Assembly (NCBI GenBank): GCA_023079485.1
Contig: CM041083.1
Location: 65,467,196 to 65,531,195, forward strand
Source: Archilochus colubris
Lineage: Eukaryota > Chordata > Aves > Apodiformes > Trochilidae
Direction of reading: 5' to 3'
Length of the DNA stretch: 64,000 nt
Shown here: positions 45,553 to 55,250 of the stretch, piece by piece
How positions within the stretch are numbered: the stretch's first letter is position 1
Layout of the letters: each line of letters starts with the position of its first letter
Position numbers and translations under genes: made by a program
Notes under the pieces: model-generated
The model's input: only the letters and a program-made list of their open reading frames with translations
Database searches by the model: none
Told to the model about the DNA's origin: nothing

Positions 45553-48500
45553 CTAGACGAGCCCCCCGCTGCCTCCTCCTCTCTGTACCTGGCTGTAGAT
45601 GGTGGTGAGGAGGTTGTGCTGCTGGGGCAGAAACCAGAGATAAAATGGGAGATGAACCCAATCCGGTCCCTGCATCCCTGAGGGATGGCTTGGGAGCCAA
45701 ATCCAGCCCTGATTCCATCTTTCCCCCCCCCCCCCCTTCAGCCTCGTCTCCCCCACCTCTTGGGGAGATCTCCGGATCTGTCTGTACAGAGCCTCCTGGT
45801 GGGGGTGGGCATGGAGGGTTCCTGCGGAGAGAGGAGCAGGGGCTGAGCTGGGATGGGGGGAGGAGCAGCTGGGTACCATTTTCCTGTCTCTTTGGTCCTG
45901 GGGAGGGGGTCACTGTGCACCTCCTCTCGCTGCTTTCCTCTTCTTCCTGCTCCAGAGGCAGAGGCCGAGCGAGGCTCCAGCAGCCACGGGCAGCATCGGG
46001 TAACACAGGTGCCACCTCCGCCAGCCAGAGATCTCTGTGGGGACAAGCCCAGGTGGGTGCTGCCATCGCCCCCCCAAGCCCCTGGGGGATGGCAGTGGGT
46101 GCAGGAAGGGCTTTTGTACCCGGGGATAGACACAGGGTGCCCAGATGGATGGAAACCCTCCGCTCCTGGATGGGGTTTCGGGCCAAGCAGGTGAAGCTGG
46201 AGTTGAAGGCACTGGGGGGCACGGCCAGGCAGAGGCTCTGGCTGTTCTCACAGAGTTGTGTCCATGGTGTCCCCAAGGTTTCCGGGTGCCACATGGCCTC
46301 AGCACCGTGGCCACCTGGCACCCAGCACCTCAGGGTCACGTTGCACCCATGAGTGGTGAGGGAGAACACTTGGTGCTGGATCTCGGGTGGTGGCACCGGC
46401 TCTGGTCAAGATACAAATCCTGTCACTGGAACCAAGTTGCATGGCGACACCCTGGGGACACCCTGGGGACACCCTCAAGCACCCTGGGGACACCCTAAAG
46501 ACAGCCTAGGACACCCAGGGTGTCCCCAGCATGACTCTGAGACACCCCAGGACACCCTGAGGACACCTTGAGGACATCTTGAGGACACCCTGAGATACCC
46601 TGGAACACCCCAAGAATACTCTGTGAGACCCTGGGACACCCTGGGGACACTTTTGGGACCCTTCTGAGGAACCCCTCCCCCAGGAAGGTTCAGGAAGGGG
46701 AAGTGCAGGAGGGAGCGAGTGGCCTAGTGGGGCAGGGGTGTTGACCAGAAACTCCAGAAAATCCCCATGGAAGCTTCCCCGTGCCCGAGGGGTTTTTTCT
46801 TTTCCCCTTTCCAGGGCACCAGAGGGTTTTAACCCCACTCCCAGAGCTGCTCTTGCTCACCGTAGACAAAGAGGTTGAAGATCTGCTCCTCCACCAGGGC
46901 CAGGGGCAGATTTATCCGAGCCTCATAGACCCCCCTGTCCCCCACTTCCAGAGCCTCAATCCTCAGGGCCGTAGCATTGGGCATTGTCAGACGTTTCCCA
47001 AACCTGTCCCGGGGGTTGGGACGCATAAAGCCACCAGAGATGGACTCAGCCACCAGGATGGTGGCTCCGGTGCCAGCTGAGAAGCTCCACTCCATTTTTG
47101 TCACCGTCGTGTTGGGGGGCAGAGTTGGGGACAGCAGCACGGAGTCCCCCAGGAGGACATTCACCCGCTGGGGTTGGGTAGCTGCAGAACCTGGCTTGGA
47201 CAAGGACAAACTGCAGGGTGGGGACCCTCCCAGAGCATCTCAGTCCTGCCCACCCTGAGATGAATCGTGTCACCTCACACCATCCCTGGCGGGGACATGA
47301 GGGGGCTGACAGTGTCACCCCACAGCCTGGGGGCAGGTTTGAGGTTAATGCTTTGGGAAATGGGGAAATGTCCCCATGAGGAGCCAAGGGGGGTGGGGGG
47401 TGGGAGATGGGGCAGGGACCCCCCCGACCCCAGGGCAGCTCAGTGATGAGATTTTGAGTGTAGCTCCCACCACTCCTCCAAACCCCGGGGTGACAAGGAG
47501 ATGCTCTTGGCTGTGTTCATGCAGGGGGAGAGAAATGCGGATCTGAGAAGCTGAAGTGCCCCCTTGTCCCCTCCCGGGGGGGACAGACAGACAGACAGAC
47601 AGGCAGAAAGACAGACAGACAGGCAGACAGACGGACAGAGAGACAGGCAGACAGATGGACAGACAGACAAGCAGGCAGGCAGACAGACGGACAGATGGAC
47701 AGACAGACAGGCAGACAGACAGACAGATGGACAGACAGACGGACAGACAGACAGACAGGCAGACAGACAGACAGGCAGACAGACAGACAGATGGATAGAC
47801 AGACAGATGGACAGACAGACAGATGGACAGACAGGCAGACAGACAGACAGGCAGACAGGCAGACAGACAGACGGACAGACAGGCAGACAGGCAGACAGGC
47901 AGACAGATGGACAGACAGACAGACGGACAGACAGGCAGGCAGACAGACCGCAGGACCCACTGGGCAGCTCTGCTTTCAGCTCCTCTCCTCCCTCCCCCCT
48001 CTCTGGCCCCCGCTTTGGTTTCCGAAAAGGAAGGCGAGGGAGGGGAACCGACACTGAGCCCTTGGGGGGAGAGGGTTCCAGCTCCCCCGTCACACACAGC
48101 CCCCCCCGCAGCAACGGGAGGAGGGGGAAGATTCCCACCAAACCAAACCGCATTCCATCCCTTTCGGGGCGGGGGGTGGGAATAATCAGGAAGGGGTGAG
48201 CAGCTCCCAGCCCCCTGCCCACCCATCGCACCCATCCAACCCCTCCCGAGTGCTCCCAGGGTTTGGATGTCACCCCGGTGCACATCCCAGGATGGGAAAC
48301 GACCTCCCCCCCGCCCTTCCTCCTCCTCTTCCTCCTCCTCGCAGAAACACCCAGGGGGACATCGACGCCCCCCACTCCTAATTAATTGTCCCTTTTACAA
48401 GGAATTACCGACCCTGTTTTGTCCCCCACCCCAGCCGCCCTCTCCCCCGGGTCCCAGCCTCCCCGGGGACCTCAAATCTCTAGGGAGCCGATTGATGTCA

Positions 48501-48787
48501 CACTGTGCCCCCCCTGCCCCCTCCTCACCCTCTCTGCTCACCTTTCATGGCTCCTTCGCTGAGGAAGATCCTGGTTTCATCCCCAAAAGTTGACATCCCC
48601 CCCCCCCACCCAGGGCGAGCACCTATTTGGCAACGGGGACCCAAGGGTGGGCCCTGAGAAATGCGGGGACCCTCAAGACACGGGGGTGCCAAGGGTGGGG
48701 ACAGCCCTGTCCCCCCTTCCTCTCCTGCCTACCTGCCAGCACAAGGAGTGAGGCCAGCAGCTGGGGGACACCGGGTGACATCCTCAT
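45553..48787 (-). CDS. SLAM/CD2-family immune receptor, complete, seven exons
   Basis: Exons at 48733-48787 (signal peptide MRMSPGVPQLLASLLVLAG), 46861-47190 (V-set), 46120-46401 (C2-set), 45921-46034 (transmembrane), 45877-45897, 45757-45821 and 45553-45621 (or 45618). Total 936 nt, 311 residues, all phase-consistent. The V-set has no cysteine but keeps KMEWSF, ALRIEALEVGDRGVYEARI and the NLFVYE border, as in CD2/SLAM V domains. The C2-set has CNVTLRC and SSFTCLARNP, the SLAM C2 hallmark. The transmembrane stretch LCYPMLPVAAGASLGLCLW is followed by SRKKRK. The tail holds EALYRQI (Y280) and TIYSQV (Y298), the latter a textbook ITSM (TxYxxV) that recruits SAP/EAT-2-type SH2 adaptors (known). 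Family assignment is firm; the mammalian orthologue is not identifiable by eye. Homophilic or CD48-like binding is inference. Confidence 0.86.
46435..46640. repeat. Imperfect ggacaccctg tandem repeat in SLAM-family intron
   Basis: Degenerate units of accctggggac and aggacaccctg between the V and C2 exons. Confidence 0.7.
47578..47952. repeat. (GACA)n microsatellite, about 370 bp
   Basis: Tetranucleotide array of gaca with gacg, ggca and gatg variants, in intron 1 of the SLAM-family gene. All six frames are open or nearly so through it; there is no coding evidence. Confidence 0.97.
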
Positions 48788-48924
48788 GGCTCCACGGGGA
48801 CCTCAGAGTTGTGAGGTGCTTGGGGAAAGTGAGGAAGTGAACATGCAGATTCAGGGCAGCACCTCCCCCGGGGAGAAGTCCGAATACCATGGACTGGAAA
48901 ACAAATGCAAAGAGTGAGCACTGA

Positions 48925-49067
48925 AAACTTGGGCTGGCCTTAACCCTCACATGGAACCCTACCCACAGCACCACCAACAATCGGCCTACGGGTTTCCGTT
49001 TGACCACCAGCCTTGAATATACAAGCCCTAAAGCGTATTTTGCAGATTGTAAGATAGGGTACATCTT
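48925..49067 (-). mobile_element. LTR-like fragment left of the gap
   Basis: AT-richer than neighbouring sequence. On the minus strand it contains gccgattgttggtgg, aatacgc and ttgtatattc segments reminiscent of avian retroviral U3. It is truncated by the N gap. Assignment is weak and rests on resemblance plus the certain LTR on the other side. Confidence 0.35.
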
Positions 49068-49167
49068 NNNNNNNNNNNNNNNNNNNNNNNNNNNNNNNNN
49101 NNNNNNNNNNNNNNNNNNNNNNNNNNNNNNNNNNNNNNNNNNNNNNNNNNNNNNNNNNNNNNNNNNN
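49068..49167. other. Assembly gap (100 N)
   Basis: One hundred Ns, a conventional placeholder for a gap of unknown size. Both sides look retroviral, so a repeat probably stopped the assembly. Confidence 0.99.
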
Positions 49168-49470
49168 TCTGTCATGTGTTGCCTCCAGCAAGGCGTGGCG
49201 ACCTGGTTCAGGAACGACACGGCGACCACTCTCAGGTGGCTTGGGCCATCAGCTCACAGACATCAATATGATGTACAGCAAATGGCGTTTATTGTTTATG
49301 TTACACTGCATTTTATAGCCTAGGTTCACACCGTCATTTCCGTCTGCTTGCGTTAGGGACCCGTCCCTATTGGTTGTCAGGAGGGAAGCCTTATCTTAAC
49401 TTTCCGTACAGCACGAGATCTTCCGGCCGGCAGACCTTAACTGTCACATTTCAAACCTTAACTACCACAG
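49168..49470 (-). mobile_element. Alpharetrovirus-like LTR (endogenous), minus strand, 3' end lost in gap
   Basis: On the minus strand the order is U3, TATA box (TATAAAA, 49317-49311), AATAAA (49293-49288) and then GCCATTTG. AATAAA sits only about 20 bases past the TATA box, just before the expected cap site. This is the very-short-R layout known from avian leukosis-type LTRs, and the acaataaacgccattt core is shared with them. The U5 part runs into the gap. The U3 start is near 49470 (tgtggtagttaagg). No viral coding sequence is visible here. Confidence 0.75.
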
Positions 49471-49472
49471 GA

Positions 49473-49965
49473 CTTGGAGGGGACTGGGAGTAAGTGGGAG
49501 GGGACTGGGAGGAACTGGGAGGTGACTGAGAGGGGACTGGGAGGAACTCGGAGGGGACTGGGAGGGTACTGGGAGGAACTGGGAGGGGACTGGGAGGGAC
49601 TTGGAGGAAATGGGAGGGGACTGGGAGGAACTGGGAGGGGACTTGCTGAGGACTGGGAGGGTACTGGGAGGAACTGGGAGGGGACTGGGAGGGGCTGGAA
49701 GCTCCTCGGGGGGTACTGGGAGGGTACTGGGAGGGGACTGTTAGGGGACTGGGAGGAACTGGGAGGGGACTTGGAGGAACTGGGAGGGGACTGGGAGGAG
49801 ACTAAGAAGAAATGGGAGGGGCTGGGAGAAACTGGGAGGGGACTTGCTGGGGACTGGGAGAGGACTGGGAGGAACTGGGAGGGACTGGGAGGGAGTCAGA
49901 GGGGACTGAGTGGGACTGGGAGGGGACTGAGAGGAACTGGGAGGGGAGTTGGAAAGTTGGAAAGA
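49473..49965. repeat. Minisatellite of 11/22-bp units (gggactgggaggaactggga)
   Basis: About 490 bp of actgggagggg / aactgggagg units abut the LTR. The Gly/Glu/Trp-rich open frame is a repeat artefact. Confidence 0.93.
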
Positions 49966-50099
49966 GGAGAGACAAGTTTAAAAAAAATGTTTTTGAACCC
50001 AGGATGCTTGAAGTAAGAAAATGTGTTTGTGTATGGCTCTGACCAGTTAGTGTTTATTTATGCCTTGCAAGACTTTGAGAATGACTTTCAGAATTTCAA

Positions 50100-50500
50100 G
50101 AGATGCATACAGGTGAGCAGGCTAGTAGATCTGGTACCAGGAGAGTGGAAAAAGTAGCAAAAGGCTTCTTTTTATCCCAAACTAACAATGTTAAACGTTG
50201 CCTTTTACATTTGGTCCCAACGAGAAGAAATGGCCTCAAGCTGTGCCCAGGGAGGCTTCTCAGAAAAAGAGGCAATGAGGAAAAATTGTACACCAGAAGG
50301 GTTGTCAGGCACTGGCAAAAGCTGCCCAGGCAAGTGGCGGAGTCACCATCCCTGGAGGGATTTGAAAGCCGTGTAGCTGTGGTGCTCAGGCCCGTGGTTT
50401 AGTGATGGCCTTGGCCTTGTGCTAGGCTGATGCTTGGCCTCGATGAGCCAAAGGGTTCTACAGCTGATGTAGTTCAGGCTGTCCCTGCTGGCTGCAGGGG
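50100..50500 (+). mobile_element. CR1 retroposon 3' fragment (older)
   Basis: Forward CR1 3' end: agggttgtcaggcactggca, gtcaccatccctggagggat, ttgaaagccgtgtagctgtg. More diverged than the copies in ARHGEF11. Confidence 0.65.
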
Positions 50501-50579
50501 GCTGGACTAGAGGAGTCCCTGCCAAGCCAGTGCATTGCCTGATTCCATGGATTTGGAGCCCATTGCTCCAAATCTTTAG

Positions 50580-51100
50580 CTAATTGATTTCCAAAAGGGT
50601 AGGGGTGGTTTGAAGCCCTTGTAGTAACACCGTCCACGTTAGTTGCCTTCTTCTTCCAGAATCAGGGTTTTCCCATTCCAAGGCAAACAGCAATTGGCTC
50701 TCTCAGGGGTAAGCAAAAGAATGTGTCCTTTAGGTCCAATACAGTAAACCAAGCCTATTCAGAGACTAATTTATTTAACATAGTCTAAGAGTTGGCACCC
50801 ACTGAGTACAGATCCTTGGTAATGTTGTTAATTCCTCTGAGGTCCTGTACTGTCCTCTGATTCCCATCTGGCTTTTTAAGTGGGACAATAGGAGCGTTGT
50901 ACTCTGATTCACATTCAGTTAGCAACCCATATTGGATAAACCAATCCTGCCTGATTTGATGCCTTTTAAGTGTGGCCAGTAGCTCCCTGTACCATTACAA
51001 GATCATTAGCAGTAGGCATCAGAAACTGATTTTCAATGGAGTATGTCACTCCAGTATCTACCAAAAATTCAACTTCTTGATGTGATTTCCCTAGCCGTGG
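50580..51100 (-). mobile_element. Decayed endogenous retroviral pol remnant
   Basis: The minus strand encodes a retroviral aspartic-protease segment (VDTG at 51061-51050, within an FLVDTG context) followed closely by reverse-transcriptase-like pieces (VPLKKPDG at about 50885-50862, and a VLDLKD segment at about 50735-50715). The spacing between protease and RT is far too short and stop codons interrupt the frame, so it is internally deleted and non-functional. The class appears gamma-like, which is inference. It is unrelated by layout to the alpharetrovirus-like LTR 1.1 kb away. Confidence 0.6.
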
Positions 51101-51139
51101 TGGTGGCTGTGGAGACTCCTAGGCCTGGAACTCTCTGAG

Positions 51140-51345
51140 ATAGTGTCACAGAATCATGGAATCATGGAATGGGTTTGGTTGGAAGGGTTTAAGATCATCT
51201 TGTTCCAACCCCTGGCATGCATGGGTAGGGACACCTCACACTACACTGAAGCCAACCCTGCCCCTGTCCCCATGGAACTCCCTTCTTAATCCCATCCACA
51301 GCATCAGCCTCAGTCAAAGCTGGTGGACAGACAGATGAGTATCAG
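51140..51345 (-). mobile_element. CR1 3' fragment
   Basis: Reverse-strand CR1 terminus: cacagaatcatggaatcatg, caacccctggcatgcatggg. Confidence 0.65.
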
Positions 51346-51767
51346 CCAGCTGTGTGCCCAGGTGGTCAAGAAGGCCACCAACATCCTGGCTTGTGTCAGG
51401 AATAGCGTGGCCAGTAGGAGTAGGGAAGTGATTGTGCCCATGGATAAAGACAGGAAACAGTTTTGGACAGGTCAGTTCTAGACAATGAGGCACCATCACA
51501 TCCTTCCAGGAGGACTTTGGATCCCTGATGGCACTGTGACCCTCATCATCTCGTGAACTTCCCACCCACCACATCACCCACTTCTTCAATCCAGACGTCC
51601 CCAGTCTGGCTACAACAGGACAATGGTAGAGCATGGCAAAGGGCTTGCTAAAGGCCAGGTGCACCCCATGCCTTTCTGTCCCCTGCCCACTCTGCTTCAG
51701 CAATCCCCTCTTTGTCCTTCACCTGCCTGGAGCAGGCTGGACCCCATCACTGTCCCAGGGACTGAGG

Positions 51768-52290
51768 TCATAGAATCACAGAATCCTAGAATGTTAGGGC
51801 TTGGAAGGGACCTCTAGAGATCATCCAGTGAAACCCCTCTGCCAAAGCAGGATAACCCAGGGCAGGCCACACAAGAACACATCCAGGGATGTGTTGAAAG
51901 TCTCCAGAAAAGGAGACTCCACAGCCTCTCTGGGCAGGCTGTTCCAGTGCTCCCACAACCTCACAGTCAAGAAGTTTCTCCTCATGCTGAGGGGGAACTC
52001 CCTATGTTCTTGCTAAAACCCATTGTTCCACTGAAAAGAGATTGGTCCCTTCCTTATGACACCCACCCCTCTGATATTTACAGACATTCATAAGATTCCC
52101 ACCTCAGCCTTCTTTTCACAAAGCTAAACAGCTCCAACTCTCTCAGTTATTCTTCATATAAGAGATGTTCAAGTCTCTTAATAATCTGAGCTCTGCCTGG
52201 GACTCTATCCAATAGATCCCTGTCTTGACCAATTGGAACAATTATTCCAGCTGTGGTCTCAGCAGGTCAGAGTAGAGAGGTAGGAAAACC
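51768..52290 (-). mobile_element. CR1 retroposon 3' segment, about 520 bp
   Basis: Reverse-strand CR1 of a different subfamily from the ARHGEF11 copies: tcatagaatcacagaatcct, gcagggcaggccaca-like core, tctgggcaggctgttccagt, aagaagtttctcctcatgct. Confidence 0.82.
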
Positions 52291-54300
52291 TCCCTAGATT
52301 TGCTGGACACACTTTTCCTTATCCACCTGACTCTGTTCATGGGCTGTGCTGGTCAAGCTGGGAAGCAGACCCAGCTGATGGTGCTCACTGCCACTGACCA
52401 CCTCCCACACAAGCTCTTGGGTGCCCGTGGAGGGTGCTCAGAGGGGCCCTGCCTGATTCCTGTAATTCCCCTGACTCTGCCTAAACTCCCCTGACAGAGC
52501 CAGGGGGGTTTGGGGAGAAAACCCTCAGAATCAGCTCCTCAAACACCAGAGCTTTTGCCAGCTGTGCAACTCGAGCATTTCAAGCACACCCAATCCAAAC
52601 ACAGCTCTCCCAGCAGCCACAGGGCCTCTGCCATCAACATCTTCAAGCAGGGGAAAGGAACCGCTCGGAGAGCTGCAGGGCAGAGGAGAGGGGCAGCTGA
52701 GAGCAGTCCCCGAGGGGAGAGCAGTGCTGGAGCAGAGACACCTTCCCCTCTGGGGAAAGGAGAGAGGAGAAGGGAGAGAGACTGAGGGGCTGGAAACTCA
52801 ACTGCACAGCTGGCATGGAACAGCCCTGCTGGAAAGGAAAAGAAGGACATCTAGACACAGAGAGACAAAAGCCATCTCACCTTCCTGCCCCTTGCCCCAG
52901 ACATGCTCACGTTGCTCAAATGTGACTTTTTTCTAAAATTTTATGTATTTCAGTTAAAAACTGATGTCACCCTGGTGCAGGGTGCTCCTGCATGGGCTGC
53001 AGATCCACATCTGCCCCTCCGTGCTCCTCCATGGGCTGCAGGGGACAGCTGCCCTCTCCCCACAGCCTGCAGGGGAACTTCTGGCCCTTCCTTCAGTCAC
53101 TGACCTTGGGGTCTTGTGGAGGGCTGCCAGCAGGCTTCCACCTCCTTCTCCAGGGACATCTTGGGCATTTTCTGCCACAGACATTCCATGGTCACCCAGG
53201 GCAGCTGCTGACTCCTGAGGGAGGAGCTCTCCCAGATATGGGAACCCCAGGTCTCCACATCCCTTATATACCCCCAGGTATCCAGGCACCAGACCCTGCA
53301 TCACAAAGCCCTGGTGGTGGGTGTGGAGACTCTCAGGCCTGGAACTGGCTGGGACTTTCTCACAGAATCATGGAATCATGGAATGGGTTGGGTTGGAAGG
53401 CTTAAAGATCATCTAGTTCCAACCCAACCCATTCCATGATTCTATGATCCCACTCAACTGAAGCCAACCCTGGGAACAGGACTCCCCCAGAGATTTCTCT
53501 GCAGGGACCAAATGCTTCCACCAAAAGTATTTTGGGAGTGAATTCTTTTCTCCATAAGAGAGTTGAATGGCAAAGCTGTCTGTGCCTTAGAGCTCCCTGT
53601 CTGTTTCTTGAAGAGCTGCTCTCTCTGGGGATATCCCAATTCCTCTTTCTGTCTGACAAATAGGAAAGCCCTGTCCCCCTCTGCAGGATGTGTCTGTCGT
53701 GTGCTGGTCAGGCTGCAGAAGTCATTCTGTGCAGAGGCAGCACAAGTTTGGACTGGATCCCCAAAGGGAGATGGTAAGATGAGTGTTTGCTGCTGTGAGT
53801 TGTGCCTGAAGGAAAGGGAGCAGATCAGAGGGCTGGGTGTGGACACGTGTGACAGCTCGAGAGCAGAGCTGCCATGAAGCCTCTTTTAGAATGAGGCTCT
53901 GAAACTGGAGTGGCATCAGAAAGCACTGGGAAGAAATCAACTGTCCATGTGCTTTCCTTAGGAAAATGAACCCTCTGGCCCACACCAGGGAACTGGAGCT
54001 GAGCTCTGGCCCTCAAAACTGAGCCATGCCAGACACGCAGCAAAGGACATGAGCACATTGCTGGTGCCCAAGTGATTTCTGGAGCAATCTTTCTACTGCC
54101 AAGGCCCTTTATGCACTCTTGAAAAGCAAGCTATGTCTTTTGCTTCAGAAATATGAGGGTTTTTCTATTGCATTTCATAAAGCAGGGTGGAGAAAATGAA
54201 AAAGGGTAAGAGGAGCAGATTTGGTAGCAGCAAGAAAAAAGGGTGAGAGACTGCTGAAAATTTTAAAAGCAAAATTCAAATCAATTTATTTACAAAAATT
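52291..54300. other. Repeat-rich intergenic DNA, no gene seen
   Basis: Holds a ctccatgggctgcaggggac-type segment (52975-53220) of a kind common in avian LTR elements, a short CR1 terminus at 53355-53450, and otherwise unassigned sequence. No exon with splice sites and protein-like content was recognised. Confidence 0.4.
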
Positions 54301-54304
54301 ACAA

Positions 54305-55250
54305 AAAAAGGAGAGGGTGGGGAGGGCAGGGGAGGGAAGAAAAGGAAAGGGAAGGGGTGAAGGGGAAAAGGGAGGAAAAAAAGGGAGGGGGAAAAAGGGG
54401 GGGAAAGAAGGACAAAAAGGGGGGGGAAGAAGAGGGAAAAAGGAGGAGGGAAAAAGGGGGGGAAAGAGGGGGTGGGAAAAGGGAGTGGGGAAAAGGGGGG
54501 GGAGAGGGGGGAAAAAGGGGGGAGGAGAAAGGAGGGGGTAGAAAGAAGGGGGAAAGCAAAAAAGGAGGGGGGAAAAGGGAGGAAAAGGGGGGGAAAAGGG
54601 GAGAGGAAAAGGAGGGGAGGAAAAGGAGGGGAGGAAAAGGGGGAAGGAAAAGGGTTGAGGAAAAGGAGGGGGGAAAGGGGGAAGGGGGGGAGGAGGAAAA
54701 GGAGGGGGAGGAGGGGAAGGGGGGGAGGAGGAAAAGGAGGGGGAGGAGGGGAAGGGGAGGAAAGGGGGTGGAAAGGGGGGGGAAATGGGGGGAAGGGGAG
54801 GAAAGGGGGGGGGAAGATAAGGGAAAGGGGTAATGGGTGAGGAGGGAATGGGACGGGGGGAATAATAGGAGGGGAAAGGAATTTGGGGCGGAATGGGAGA
54901 GGAAGGGAAAACGAAGTTAAAAAGGGAAGGAGAAAGGGGAAGGGGGAAAGGGGAAGGGGGAAAGGGGAAGGGGGAAAGGGGAAGGGGGAAAGGGGGGAAA
55001 AGGGGGGAAAGGAGAAAAAGGGGGAAATGGGGAAAAGGGAGAAAAGGGGGAAAGGGGAGAAAGGGGGGAAAAAGGGAAAAGGGGGGAAAGGGGGGAAATG
55101 GGGGAGATTGGGGAAATAGGGAAAGGGGGAAAAAAGGGAAAGGGGGAAAGGGGGAAAGGGGGAAAGGGGGTGAGGGGGGGAAGGGAGAAAATGGGGGAAA
55201 GGGTGAAAGGAGAAAATGGGAAAATGGGAAAGGAGAGAGGGAGAGGACTA
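54305..55250. repeat. Purine-only tract (GGGGAAA/GGGGGAAAA)n, about 945 bp
   Basis: Nearly pure G/A on the + strand with variable unit length: gggggaggaaaagg units in the middle, gggggaaagggga units towards 55200. Lys/Gly-rich open frames here are artefacts. Confidence 0.95.

Noticed and set aside
46120..47190. HEPACAM or FCRL identity for the Ig-domain gene
   Set aside because: The cysteine-free V-set, CNVTLRC/FTCLARNP C2 motifs and TIYSQV tail are SLAM/CD2-family features; FCRLs have several C2-type domains with paired cysteines.
47345..48375. Cys/Leu/Ser-rich 311-312 codon frames over (GACA)n
   Set aside because: Tetranucleotide repeat read in frame; unrelated to the surrounding SLAM-family exons.
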